From positions 1-64,000 of the forward strand of contig JAHECG010000003.1 of assembly GCA_024641855.1 (NCBI GenBank): a stretch of DNA of 64,000 nucleotides. The letters are read 5' to 3'. The notes beneath the pieces were generated by a model. The model searched no databases and was not told the origin of the DNA. It saw only the letters and a list, made by a program, of their open reading frames with translations. Both the position numbers and the translations under genes were made by a program. Positions 47,275-56,918 of this stretch are shown one piece after another. The stretch comes from Betaproteobacteria bacterium (GTDB lineage: Bacteria; Pseudomonadota; Gammaproteobacteria; Burkholderiales; Thiobacteraceae). Position 1 is the stretch's first letter; each line of letters begins with the position of its first letter.

Positions 47275-50200
47275 ATGAGCCAGAGCGAATTCGATATCGG
47301 CCCACTGACTTGGGTTAAAGGGGAGATCGACGCGGCAATTCTCCGCGCAAAAGAGCATATTGCGCATTTTGCCGCCAATATTAGCGACACGACCCCACTG
47401 CGTTTTGCGCAACCGCACCTGCACCAAGTGAAAGGTGCAATTCAAATGGTGGGGTTGGACGGCGTGGCGCGCTTTGTGGAAGAAGTTGAGCGCTTTATGC
47501 AGGCACTCGAAACACGCGAAGTCGAGCCGACGACAGATACGCTGGACTTACTCGATCAAGGTTTTGATGCCATCGGTAAATATTTAGATGAATTGATGGC
47601 GGGCGCTCCCGATGTGCCGCTGGCCTTGTTTCCGATGTACAAAAAATTTATGGAAGCGCGAAAAATTGAACGCATTTCCGAGAGTGATTTGTTCTTTCCT
47701 GATTTGTCGGCGCGCGCACCCAAAAACACGGTCGCAGCGTCAGTAGAAGAGGCGGAAGTGCCACGTTACGTGCGCTCTGTTCGTACCAAATATCAAAAAG
47801 GATTACTGGGTTATCTCAAAAGCCCGGACGATGCGGCGGGTCTGGCGGCGATGCGCGATGCGTTAGCGCAAATCGAAGCAACCCAAACGCAGCCCGCAAG
47901 CCGCACTTTTTGGTGGAGCACGGTAGCCTTTATTGATGGTTTGTTGGAAGGCGGCGTGCCACCGCAATTTAATGTCAAAAGCTTGTGCGGTCGTATCGAT
48001 CAACAGATACGGCGTGTTGCGGAAAACTCAGCCAAAGTCGCAGAAAAACTGAATCGCGATGTTTTGTATTATGTGGCGAGCGCCAAGCCCGCGACGGAGC
48101 GACTCAAGCAAGTTAAGAGCACCTTTGAATTAGCGGCGCACTTACCGCAGGAAAACATTGGCAGCCCTAGTGATCAAGCGCTCGACCGTGCAAAACCGAT
48201 GCTGCGCGAACTCGGTGAAATGATCGCCGGTGCCAAGGAGATATGGCTCAAATTTACTGCCGGCAACACCGATGTTCTGAAGACTTTTCAAGATCACGCG
48301 CGGCGCGCATTGGGTAAAAGCCAGGCCTTAGGTTTTGAACCCTTGGCCGACTTGATTGAAGAAATTGCTAAGGGTGCTGATGCGTTGGCCGCAACGGGCG
48401 TGTCTTCAGAGAGCGTGGCGATGGAAATGGCGACGGCGTTGCTGCTCACAGAAAATGCACTGCAAAATTATGCCCGCCTCACCCCCGAATTTGCGCATCA
48501 AGCGGAAGTTCAAGGTCGACGGTTACAAGCGAGTTTAGCGGGGCAGTCGACCGAGGATATTGAAGAGATTCCACTGCTGGATGAGATCGGTCGCAAGGCG
48601 CAAGAGAAATTATTGTTGGCGCAGATTGGCACAGAAATTCAAACCAATTTGCGGCATATCGAACAAGTGCTGGATGTGTTTTTCCGTGATCACACCAAGC
48701 GCGCCGATATTCCTGGACTGACGTCCTATGTGCGGCAAATATTTGGTGCTTTAAGTATTCTAGAGTTGGAGCGCGCTGCAGATCTGTTAAATGCTTGTCA
48801 GCTAATTATCGATAAGTTTGCGGATGCAAGCCAAGAACCATCGGCGCGTGACATGGAGCTGGTCGCCGAAGGTTTAAGTAGTTTGAGTTTTTATATTGAA
48901 GCCGTGCAGCATGGTCGGGCAGACGCCTTCGAGATTATTGCGCCGGTCATTAAAACCTTCCCGGGGGTTAAGAATCATGATGTGCGAGAAGCGGACGCGC
49001 ATGTCGATGCAGGCATTGTAGAGGATCAGATTGCCGAGACGCCTGAAGTGCGCGTAGCCAGTGTTGAGGCGGGTATCGAAGATCAAAAGAGCGCGACTAA
49101 AGCCCTATTTGAAGCTTGGCAGATGGCGCCAGAAGCCGCAGCACGTGTGGCGCTTCGGGCGCAATTAGTCACCCTGGCGCAGGATGCGGATTTGATCGAT
49201 GATCAAGTGTTAAAAGATCGAGTGGGCAAAGCATTGGCAGCGCTGGATCAAGCGGGAGATGCGCCAAATGCAGGGGTAACTCAGGTGATGCTGGAGCTGA
49301 TCACGCCCAAGGTGGCGGCTGTCGCACCATCAAAAGAAACGGCACGTCTGCTGGAGGCGTCGAAAGAAACCATCGACCGCGAATTGCTGGAAACGTATTT
49401 GGAAGAAGCGCATGAGGTGCTTGAAACCGTGCGTGAGCAATTAGGTATATTGCAGCGCCGCGCACATGACCATGATGCGTTGATTACCATTCGGCGCGGC
49501 TTTCATACCTTGAAAGGTTCGGGCCGCATGGTTGGGTTGAGTGATTTGGGGGAAGTGGCATGGGGCATTGAGCAAACCATGAACCGCTGGCTGGAAGAAG
49601 AAAGAGACGCGACCCCGGAATTGCTTAGCATGATTCAGCATGCGCACGATGCGTTTGTCGGCTGGGTCGAACTGTTAACCTTGGACGGTATAGTTCACGT
49701 CGATGCGGGCGTGTTGCTCGCAGAAGCCGAGGCGCTTCGGGAGGACCCCACCGGCCCTTTTGATTTGTCGGCCAGGCGTGAGGCGCTCGTCGCCTCGCGC
49801 CTGGCCGCTGCCGAGTCAATAGCGCCAGCAGAGCTTAGTGGAATCGAACCCGCCGCTCCCGTAGCTGAAGACAATCCAGCCGATGGTAGTGCGACTCACA
49901 CAGACCAAGAATTGTCCGACCCTGTCGAAGAGTTGCTGTTGGAACCGCTGCCAGAGGAAGCGCCGCTAACGCTGGAGTTTGAAGCGGAAGAACAAGTGAC
50001 TATGGAAGCAGCGGAGTCTATCGAGCCGTTGCAACCGCACGATGCAGCAGTACGCGCAGAGCCACAAGAAGTTCAAGTGGGCGAGATTTGCATTAGCCCA
50101 GCCCTATACCAATTGTTCTTAGATGAAGCGACAAATCATTTGGCGCTGTTAGAGCATGGGGCCGCACAGCTTCAAACCAACCCGAGTAAACCGATTGAGT

Positions 50201-52947
50201 ACGATCTCATGCGTGCCGCGCATACCCTGGCGGGTATCTCCAGCACGGTCGGTTTTGTTGCGCCAGCCGATCTGGCGAATGCATTCGAGCATTGGTTAAT
50301 GGATCTCATGCACAACCCGCGCGCCTTGGACGGGAATGATTTGTATCGCTTGTACGAAACCATCGCCTGCTTAAAAACCATGGTGAGTGCAATACAAGTG
50401 CAGACACAACCGGAGATGGCCAGCGCCTTAGCGGACAGCTTACGGCAAATGGTGATTGATGCGCGTAATGCGCGCGAGCAAGCCGAGTTGCATGCGCTGG
50501 CGGAACAGCCGACGCAAGCAGAAATAATCGAGATGTCAGTGGCAAGCGATAATTCTCCCCCGGTTGCCGAACCCGAAGTGATGATTGCCCCGGTGCAGCT
50601 TCAAGCTGCACCACCTCCCCCTAGCTTGAGGCTTGCACCCATGCGAGAAAAAAATAACGCTATCGAAATCGACGTAAATATTAAAGACGATTTGGACGAG
50701 CAATTACTACCGGTTTTTCTAGAAGAAGCGGAAGAGCTGATGCCGTTCATCGGATCGCAACTCAGAGCTTGGCGCGAATCTCCGGATGACAGCTCGCCTC
50801 CGCAGGCGTTAAATCGTGCGCTGCATACGTTGAAAGGTTCGGCGCGTATGGCTGGCGCAATGCAAATGGGGGATCTGACGCACCGCATGGAAGCGCGTGC
50901 CCTAGAATTGAGTGAAGGGGCGGTACCGCAAGCCCCATTATTCGATGAGTTGGAAAGTTATTTTGATGCGATTGGCGACGTCCATGAAAGGTTGATTTCA
51001 GGGGAAAGTTTGGTCGCGCCAACGACGGATGCAGCATCGACAATGCCGGTCGCGAAACCAGTGGTATTCGGGGCGAATCCACAAGCGACTTTGCCCCAGG
51101 CCGGCATGCTCGCGGAAATGGAGCAAGCGGCTGCGCGTGCCGTGTTACGGGTGCGTGCCGATACCGTAGATCGTTTGGTGAACGAAGCTGGCGAGGTCAG
51201 TATTACGCGTTCGCGGATTGAAGGCGAAATGCTGCACTTCAAACAATCACTGAAAGAGTTGACCGAGAATGTAATTCGTCTGCGCGGGCAATTGCGTGAA
51301 ATTGAAATTCAAGCCGAGTCGCAAATGCAGTCGCGCATATCGGCTGCACAGGATACGCAATTCGATCCGCTGGAATTTGATCGTTTCACGCGCTTGCAAG
51401 AAGTTACACGAATGATGGCAGAGAGCGTTAACGACGTTTCAACCGTACAGCTCACCATGCTGAAAAATTTGGATGAAGCGGAAGCGGCGTTAATCGCGCA
51501 AGCTCGGCTGAATCGAGAGTTGCAGCAAGGGTTGATGCGTATCCGGATGGTGCCGATGTCCAACATCACGGAGCGGTTGCACCGCATTGTGCGTCAAACG
51601 GCGAAGGATGTCGGCAAGAAGGCAGCGTTGGTTGTTGAGGGCGAGAGCGTCGAACTCGATCGATCTGTGCTGGAAAAAATGACAGCACCGTTTGAGCATT
51701 TGCTACGCAATGCCGTGGCACATGGCGTTGAAGCCGAAGCTGCGCGAACGGCGGCCGGCAAAGCCGAAACCGGCGTGATCGCATTGAAGGCGCGCCAAGA
51801 AGGCAACGAAGTCGTGTTGACATTAAGCGACGACGGCGCGGGTATTGATCTCGATCGTGTGCGTGCCAAGGCTGTCGAATTGGGACTGTTGCGGGCCGAT
51901 GAAGATGTGCCGTCGGCAAAGTTGACGGAAATGATCTTTAACGCAGGTTTCTCAACCGCAACGGAAGTGACACAGGTATCCGGGCGGGGTGTTGGCATGG
52001 ACGTGGTGCGGAATGAGATTGCCAGCCTTGGCGGACGGATTGAAGTTGCCAGCAATGCCGGTCAAGGTACAACTTTCACGGTGTTTTTACCGCTGACATT
52101 GGCGGTGACGCAGGTGGTGATGGTGCGCTCCGGCGAGAACCGTTTCGCTATCCCCGCTTCGATGGTCGAACAGGTGCAAGAGGTCAAAGCCAAGGTGCTG
52201 GCCGAAATCTACCAAAAAGGCCAAGTGACCTGGTTAGGGCACGATTACCCGCTGCATTACATACCGCGCTTAGTGGGTGACGATGAAACCATGCCGCAAG
52301 CAAAACCCAGCAGTTCTGTGATGCTGTTGCGCAGTGGTACGCATCGTGCTGCAGTGCATGTGGATAGCTTAGAGCGTAACCAAGAGGTCGTAATTAAAAA
52401 TATCGGGCCGCAATTGGCGCGTGTTTCCGGTATCTCAGGCGCAACCGTTTTAGGTAATGGCCAAATCGTGCTGATTATCAACCCGGTGCAATTGGCGCAT
52501 CGCGAAACGCCGCATGCCGCGGCGCCTGCGCAGCCGATTAAACCGCAAGCAATCGTGACCGCGCCAGTTGTCATGGTGGTCGATGATTCGCTGACGGTAC
52601 GCAAGATTACGGGCCGCTTACTGGCAAAAGAAGGCTATCAAGTGTTGACGGCAAAAGACGGCGTGGATGCCTTGCAACAATTGCAGTCGATCCGACCCGC
52701 CGTGATGTTGGTCGATATTGAAATGCCGCGCATGGATGGATTTGAATTGACTAAAAATGTGCGTGGCGATGCGGTAACAGCCGACATTCCGATCATTATG
52801 ATTACTTCGCGCACGGCGGAAAAGCATCGCAACTACGCGCGGGAGCTGGGCGTGAACGAATACTTAGGTAAACCGTATCAGGAAGAAGAGCTGCTGATGC
52901 ATATCGCCAACCTTATCAAACAAGGTGCAGAAACAGCCGTCAATTAA
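47275..52947 (+). CDS. chpA: Hybrid chemosensory histidine kinase ChpA/PilL
   Basis: A protein of 1890 residues, the CheA of the twitching-motility pathway. Four Hpt-like segments are visible: HQVKGAIQMVGL (His near 50, degenerate), FHTLKGSGRMVGL (His 744), AHTLAGISSTVGF (His 983, Lys of the motif lost) and LHTLKGSARMAGA (His 1184). Acidic and proline-rich linkers separate them. Then come a dimerisation helix pair (about 1295-1420), the ATPase domain with FEHLLRNAVAHGVE (1473), LSDDGAGIDLD and GRGVGMDVVRNEI, a CheW-like domain (about 1610-1750), and a receiver with DD 1770-1771 and phosphoacceptor Asp 1814. The hairpin at 47228 precedes it. No CheR or CheB homologue follows. Confidence 0.94.
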   Translation: MSQSEFDIGPLTWVKGEIDAAILRAKEHIAHFAANISDTTPLRFAQPHLHQVKGAIQMVGLDGVARFVEEVERFMQALETREVEPTTDTLDLLDQGFDAIGKYLDELMAGAPDVPLALFPMYKKFMEARKIERISESDLFFPDLSARAPKNTVAASVEEAEVPRYVRSVRTKYQKGLLGYLKSPDDAAGLAAMRDALAQIEATQTQPASRTFWWSTVAFIDGLLEGGVPPQFNVKSLCGRIDQQIRRVAENSAKVAEKLNRDVLYYVASAKPATERLKQVKSTFELAAHLPQENIGSPSDQALDRAKPMLRELGEMIAGAKEIWLKFTAGNTDVLKTFQDHARRALGKSQALGFEPLADLIEEIAKGADALAATGVSSESVAMEMATALLLTENALQNYARLTPEFAHQAEVQGRRLQASLAGQSTEDIEEIPLLDEIGRKAQEKLLLAQIGTEIQTNLRHIEQVLDVFFRDHTKRADIPGLTSYVRQIFGALSILELERAADLLNACQLIIDKFADASQEPSARDMELVAEGLSSLSFYIEAVQHGRADAFEIIAPVIKTFPGVKNHDVREADAHVDAGIVEDQIAETPEVRVASVEAGIEDQKSATKALFEAWQMAPEAAARVALRAQLVTLAQDADLIDDQVLKDRVGKALAALDQAGDAPNAGVTQVMLELITPKVAAVAPSKETARLLEASKETIDRELLETYLEEAHEVLETVREQLGILQRRAHDHDALITIRRGFHTLKGSGRMVGLSDLGEVAWGIEQTMNRWLEEERDATPELLSMIQHAHDAFVGWVELLTLDGIVHVDAGVLLAEAEALREDPTGPFDLSARREALVASRLAAAESIAPAELSGIEPAAPVAEDNPADGSATHTDQELSDPVEELLLEPLPEEAPLTLEFEAEEQVTMEAAESIEPLQPHDAAVRAEPQEVQVGEICISPALYQLFLDEATNHLALLEHGAAQLQTNPSKPIEYDLMRAAHTLAGISSTVGFVAPADLANAFEHWLMDLMHNPRALDGNDLYRLYETIACLKTMVSAIQVQTQPEMASALADSLRQMVIDARNAREQAELHALAEQPTQAEIIEMSVASDNSPPVAEPEVMIAPVQLQAAPPPPSLRLAPMREKNNAIEIDVNIKDDLDEQLLPVFLEEAEELMPFIGSQLRAWRESPDDSSPPQALNRALHTLKGSARMAGAMQMGDLTHRMEARALELSEGAVPQAPLFDELESYFDAIGDVHERLISGESLVAPTTDAASTMPVAKPVVFGANPQATLPQAGMLAEMEQAAARAVLRVRADTVDRLVNEAGEVSITRSRIEGEMLHFKQSLKELTENVIRLRGQLREIEIQAESQMQSRISAAQDTQFDPLEFDRFTRLQEVTRMMAESVNDVSTVQLTMLKNLDEAEAALIAQARLNRELQQGLMRIRMVPMSNITERLHRIVRQTAKDVGKKAALVVEGESVELDRSVLEKMTAPFEHLLRNAVAHGVEAEAARTAAGKAETGVIALKARQEGNEVVLTLSDDGAGIDLDRVRAKAVELGLLRADEDVPSAKLTEMIFNAGFSTATEVTQVSGRGVGMDVVRNEIASLGGRIEVASNAGQGTTFTVFLPLTLAVTQVVMVRSGENRFAIPASMVEQVQEVKAKVLAEIYQKGQVTWLGHDYPLHYIPRLVGDDETMPQAKPSSSVMLLRSGTHRAAVHVDSLERNQEVVIKNIGPQLARVSGISGATVLGNGQIVLIINPVQLAHRETPHAAAPAQPIKPQAIVTAPVVMVVDDSLTVRKITGRLLAKEGYQVLTAKDGVDALQQLQSIRPAVMLVDIEMPRMDGFELTKNVRGDAVTADIPIIMITSRTAEKHRNYARELGVNEYLGKPYQEEELLMHIANLIKQGAETAVN

Positions 52948-52962
52948 TGCGGTAAGAGACTT

Positions 52963-52996
52963 AATAACGGCCGCTAACTGCGGCCGTTATTGTTTT
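52963..52996. terminator. Terminator hairpin between chpA and uppP
   Basis: A perfect 12-base stem (AATAACGGCCGC with GCGGCCGTTATT) around TAACT, followed on the plus strand by GTTTT. The symmetry means it can also act on the converging uppP transcript, though the minus-strand T tract is poor. Confidence 0.8.
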
Positions 52997-53825
52997 AAGA
53001 CATGGCTTGAAACAATTGTTCGCGGTAGTAGACCAACAAAATAATGCCGAAGATTAAGCGGTACCAGGCAAACGCTACGAAGTTGTGATGGGCGATATAT
53101 TTCAGTAGTGCACGCACCGCGAAGAAGGCGCTGATGAAGGCGGTGATGAAGCCAACAACGAACGTGGCAAGATCATGCGCGTGCAGCAAATCCCAGTGTT
53201 TATAGAGATCGTAAAAGGTCGCGGCAAACATAATGGGAATGGCGAGAAAAAATGAAAATTCCGTTGCAGCTTTGCGCGACAAGCCGAATAACATGCCGCC
53301 CATAATCGTGGCGCCGGAACGCGAGGTGCCCGGGATTAAAGCGAAACATTGAGCCAGCCCGACTTTTAAAGCGTCATGCCAAGCCATGTCATCAACGTGC
53401 TCAATGCGCGGGGTGCGTTGCTTGGACTCGACGACGAATATAATCAGCGCGCCAACAATAAAAGCAATGGCAACCGAAAACGGGTTGAATAAATGCGCTT
53501 TGATCGACTTGATGAACAGCAATCCGAGAATCGCCGCCGGTAAAAAGCCGATGAGCAAGTTAAACACAAAGCGTTGCGCGCGCGCATCATGCGTGAAACC
53601 GCTGGCTACTTGCGCAATTTTTAAGCGGTATTCCCAGCACACGGCGAGAATTGCGCCGAGCTGAATCACGATTTCAAAAACTTTGCCCACCTCATCATTA
53701 AAATTCAGTAAATCCCCTACGATGATGAGGTGGCCGGTACTGGAAACGGGGAGAAACTCGGTTAAACCCTCGACAATGCCAAGGATAAAAGCTTTAAGTA
53801 GAAGGAGTGATTGGGCGAAGTCCAT
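52995..53825 (-). CDS. uppP: Undecaprenyl-diphosphatase UppP (BacA)
   Basis: An integral membrane protein of 276 residues with about eight helices that recycles the lipid carrier of cell-wall synthesis. Both conserved motifs are present: [18 protein letters not shown] with the catalytic Glu and Ser, and [21 protein letters not shown] cut here to [13 protein letters not shown] with the catalytic Arg. It can confer bacitracin tolerance. The start is ATG 53825. Confidence 0.95.
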   Translation of the reverse strand: MDFAQSLLLLKAFILGIVEGLTEFLPVSSTGHLIIVGDLLNFNDEVGKVFEIVIQLGAILAVCWEYRLKIAQVASGFTHDARAQRFVFNLLIGFLPAAILGLLFIKSIKAHLFNPFSVAIAFIVGALIIFVVESKQRTPRIEHVDDMAWHDALKVGLAQCFALIPGTSRSGATIMGGMLFGLSRKAATEFSFFLAIPIMFAATFYDLYKHWDLLHAHDLATFVVGFITAFISAFFAVRALLKYIAHHNFVAFAWYRLIFGIILLVYYREQLFQAMS

Positions 53826-53970
53826 GGCTAAATTTGATAAAGAGAAAAGGCGATTATACGATCAACGTCGTAAACAAGCTGGCGATTTGCAGGGCACAGG
53901 CATTGAAATCGAGCGCAAAATCAATGCTTCACAACGCATTTGACCGTGCTGCTGCTACAATTCAACCTAT

Positions 53971-55050
53971 ATGAACGATACTAATGAAAACCCCTTGGGC
54001 GAAACTTCGCCGGTGCCACCAACGCCAACTGCCCCAGCGCAGCGCGTTTGGGCCGCACGTTTGGGCCGCGGATTAAATCTCTCGGTTTTGATGGGCGTTA
54101 TGGCCATCGCTATTGCGCTGATCGCATGGCTATTTAGCTATCGCCAAGCGGAAAATCTTAACCAGGAGCTTGCCAAACGCCTGTCTAACTTTGATAGCCG
54201 CAGTATGGAAAGCCGTACACTTGCCGGTCAAGCGCAGGAATCTACGCGCGAGCTATTGGTCAAAATTGGCGTGCTCGAACAAAAAGTTGCTGACTCGCAG
54301 AATCAACAAATTGCACTGGAGTCTTTGTATCAAGAGCTCGCACGTGGCAGGGATGAAGCGGTGGTCGCGGAAATCGAACAGCTTCTGGTTTCCGCAAATA
54401 ATGAATTACAGCTTGCTGGCAACGTGAAGGCCGCGCTGATTGCCTTGCAAGCAGCGGATGCACGGCTTACCCGCCTGGATCGCCCGCAGTTATTTCCGCT
54501 ACGCAAAGCCATTGGCAAAGACATCGAACGCTTGCGCGCCGCCCCTTTTGTCGATATGTCCGGCCTTACGCTTAAGTTGGATGGTTTGATTGATTTGGTT
54601 GCCACCTTGCCGTTGTTGCCAGGTAAACCCGTGGAGGAAACACCAAAAGCGCAAAGAATGGCCCCCGCCAAAACTTGGTGGCAGCGTTTTGCCAACGAAG
54701 CTTGGGAAGATTTTACGCGGATGGTTCAGGTGCAAGACATGGGCAAGGCGGAGATGCCGTTATTGGCACCGGAACAAACCTATTACGCACGTGAAAATGT
54801 ACGTCTACGTCTGCTCTCGGCGCGCTTGTCGCTACTGGCGCACGATGACCGAGCGTTTAAGAGTGATTTACAAACGGCGAAAGATTGGATGCGTCGTTAT
54901 TACGATGAAAAAGATCAAGCAGTGAAATTGGCAATGCAGACGATGCAGCAACTTGCGACTAGCCAAACGCGGGTGGATATCCCCGATATCGCCGGCAGTT
55001 TGCATTCAGTCCGCACGCTAAAGTTGGCACCGGAACGGGGCAGCCGTTGA
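53971..55050 (+). CDS. hemX: HemX-family membrane protein
   Basis: A protein of 359 residues with a Pro/Thr-rich cytoplasmic N-terminus, one membrane helix (about 36-54) and a periplasmic region that begins with a long coiled coil. FEDFTRMVQVQDM-like sequence (here WEDFTRMVQVQD) and LLAPEQTYYARENVRLRL are hallmarks of HemX, which is often annotated as uroporphyrinogen methyltransferase although it lacks that domain. The role in haem synthesis is unclear. It normally follows hemC-hemD; here it does not. Its stop overlaps the hemY start. Confidence 0.9.
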   Translation: MNDTNENPLGETSPVPPTPTAPAQRVWAARLGRGLNLSVLMGVMAIAIALIAWLFSYRQAENLNQELAKRLSNFDSRSMESRTLAGQAQESTRELLVKIGVLEQKVADSQNQQIALESLYQELARGRDEAVVAEIEQLLVSANNELQLAGNVKAALIALQAADARLTRLDRPQLFPLRKAIGKDIERLRAAPFVDMSGLTLKLDGLIDLVATLPLLPGKPVEETPKAQRMAPAKTWWQRFANEAWEDFTRMVQVQDMGKAEMPLLAPEQTYYARENVRLRLLSARLSLLAHDDRAFKSDLQTAKDWMRRYYDEKDQAVKLAMQTMQQLATSQTRVDIPDIAGSLHSVRTLKLAPERGSR

Positions 55051-56225
55051 AAGCGCTGATTTGGATCATCTTCATCTTGGCGCTGGCCGTGGGCTTAGTG
55101 CTTGCGATTCAATCCAATGTCGGCTACGTGTTGTTGGTATACCCACCCTACCGCATCGATTTTTCGCTCAACTTTTTGATTATTTTGCTGATCGCTTCTT
55201 TTGCAGCGGTTTACACGCTGGTGCGTTTGGCGGTGCATACCTTGCGCGTCCCGGCTTATGTGCGCGCCTTTAAAGAAACGCGCCGAAAAGAAAAAGGGCG
55301 CCGAGCGACCGAGGATGCGTTGATTGCTTTTGCCGAAGGACGCTATGCACGTGCCGAGCGGCTCGCGCAACATGCGCTCCTGCTCAACGATGCTCCGGCG
55401 ATTAATGCGCTGCTTGCGGCACGTGCAGCGCAGGAGCAGCGCGCGTTCGAACGCCGAGATGACTATCTGGTGCGCGCGGAAAAAGCCGCGCCACAACAGG
55501 CGATCGCACGACTGATGACACAAGCGGATTTGCTAATTGAATCGCGGCAAACACAAGAGGCATTGCCTGTAGTGCAAGCATTAAAAGTGCTCGCCGGAAA
55601 GCATGTGGGCGCGCTACGTTTAGAGTTGAAAGCACAGCAATTGGCCAAAAATTGGGATCAGGTTTTGCTGCTGCTGCCGCAATTGGAAAAGCGCGATGGG
55701 ATTGATGCGGTTCAGGCCGAGCAATTGCGGATTAATGCCCATATCGAAAATATAAAACGAAAAGCACATCAGGCAGACGCGTTGCGGGCCTACTGGTCAA
55801 AATTATCGACACAGGAAAAAGCCGGCAGCAAAATTGCGCTGACTGCGGCACGTTATTTTTTTGCGCTGGGTGGCGTAAAAGAGGCCTGCGAAATACTAGA
55901 AGCCAGCTTGGCTAAACATTGGGATTCGGATTTAGTCGAGTTGTATGGGCAGTGTGCGGATAAGGATGTTGTCAAACAAATCGAACGTGCCGAGAATTGG
56001 TTGAAAGAACATCCGCGCGATCCGCATTTATTGTTGGCCTTAGGACGTCTATGCGCGCGGCAAGAGTTATGGGGCAAGGCGCAAAGTTACGTCGAAGCCA
56101 GCCTCTCCCTGGAGATGACGCGCGAGGCACATTTGGCCCTAGCGCAATTGCTAGAAAAAATGAACAAAACCGATGAGGCGTGTAAGCATTATCGGCAAAG
56201 TTTGGCCTTGGAATCGGCGGGCTAA
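55047..56225 (+). CDS. hemY: HemY-family TPR membrane protein
   Basis: A protein of 392 residues with two N-terminal membrane helices (LIWIIFILALAVGLVLAI and a second at about 41-60) and a cytoplasmic or periplasmic TPR array. LARPLRVPAY-like sequence (HTLRVPAYVRAFKETRRKEKG) and FAEGRYARAERLAQHA are typical of HemY. The start is TTG 55047, overlapping the hemX stop as TTGA, so it is translated by coupling. Proteins of this family support late haem synthesis, but the enzyme activity implied by the name belongs to a different HemY. Confidence 0.9.
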   Translation: MKALIWIIFILALAVGLVLAIQSNVGYVLLVYPPYRIDFSLNFLIILLIASFAAVYTLVRLAVHTLRVPAYVRAFKETRRKEKGRRATEDALIAFAEGRYARAERLAQHALLLNDAPAINALLAARAAQEQRAFERRDDYLVRAEKAAPQQAIARLMTQADLLIESRQTQEALPVVQALKVLAGKHVGALRLELKAQQLAKNWDQVLLLLPQLEKRDGIDAVQAEQLRINAHIENIKRKAHQADALRAYWSKLSTQEKAGSKIALTAARYFFALGGVKEACEILEASLAKHWDSDLVELYGQCADKDVVKQIERAENWLKEHPRDPHLLLALGRLCARQELWGKAQSYVEASLSLEMTREAHLALAQLLEKMNKTDEACKHYRQSLALESAG

Positions 56226-56351
56226 CGCTATACTACGATTCCGTAGTTGGGTTTCGAAACGGGTATTGCGCGTGACTGCCCTGAACAGGATTGATCTGCC
56301 TTAGGTCATCCAGGCATGGCGTAAACAACGCGAAATTCAAGGAGCTGACGC

Positions 56352-56912
56352 ATGAAACGGCTATGGCACATGCTGCTTCCATTAATGATAAGTGCGTGCC
56401 AGACAGATACGCGGCTGCCCATCAGTTCAGCGTATTTTCAGATCCCGGTCGGTAGCCATTTGGTGCTGAATCAACCCCTAGAAATACCGCCAACCTCCGC
56501 AACCGTGCGCTTGCAGTTCGGTACGATAGTCAGCCGCTTTAAAACGCAAGATTTCGAACCCGTGTGCGTGTTCGAATCGAGAATTGTCGGGGAAGTGGCG
56601 CAGCGCATCGAGCCCGACAGATTCGAAATCATTCGCGTTCGCCGTGATGACAATACGAGTTCGGCCCAAGTTACGCCACTAGCCGGACTCATAAAAGTAT
56701 CTTCAGGAGGGGATGCCGGGGGCGGTCGCCGATACTACAAAACGGAAATGTTTTTACGTTCGGCTAAACAACCGCAAATACTAGTCATGACATGCCAGCA
56801 TGCGCGTGAGGCTGGTGCTACCTTGTTCGAGTTGCGGCCACTGACGATGGAAGAAATACGCCAAGCGTTGGGGGGCTATTTCACTTTGCAGTTAGCCGGG
56901 GTGGAAGGTTAA
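56352..56912 (+). CDS. Uncharacterised lipoprotein
   Basis: A protein of 186 residues. The lipobox MISAC puts the modified Cys at residue 17 after a short hydrophobic signal. The mature part looks all-beta with RLQFGTIVSRFKTQDFEPVCVFESR. A second and third Cys (PVCVFE and MTCQHA) may pair. A strong AAGGAG precedes the start. I do not recognise the family with confidence. It is a single gene after hemY, with 126 bases between, and converges on the reductase gene. Confidence 0.75.
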   Translation: MKRLWHMLLPLMISACQTDTRLPISSAYFQIPVGSHLVLNQPLEIPPTSATVRLQFGTIVSRFKTQDFEPVCVFESRIVGEVAQRIEPDRFEIIRVRRDDNTSSAQVTPLAGLIKVSSGGDAGGGRRYYKTEMFLRSAKQPQILVMTCQHAREAGATLFELRPLTMEEIRQALGGYFTLQLAGVEG

Positions 56913-56918
56913 CGGCAC

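Noticed and set aside
53824..53943. Short plus-strand frame of 39 codons ([14 protein letters not shown]...) between uppP and hemX
   Set aside because: It begins inside the start codon region of uppP, has no ribosome-binding site, and the sequence is charged and without family likeness. It cannot be excluded but is not supported.
56231..56247. ACTACG-ATTC-CGTAGT hairpin after hemY
   Set aside because: Short, AT-containing and without a T tract. It might be a weak terminator but cannot be told from chance.
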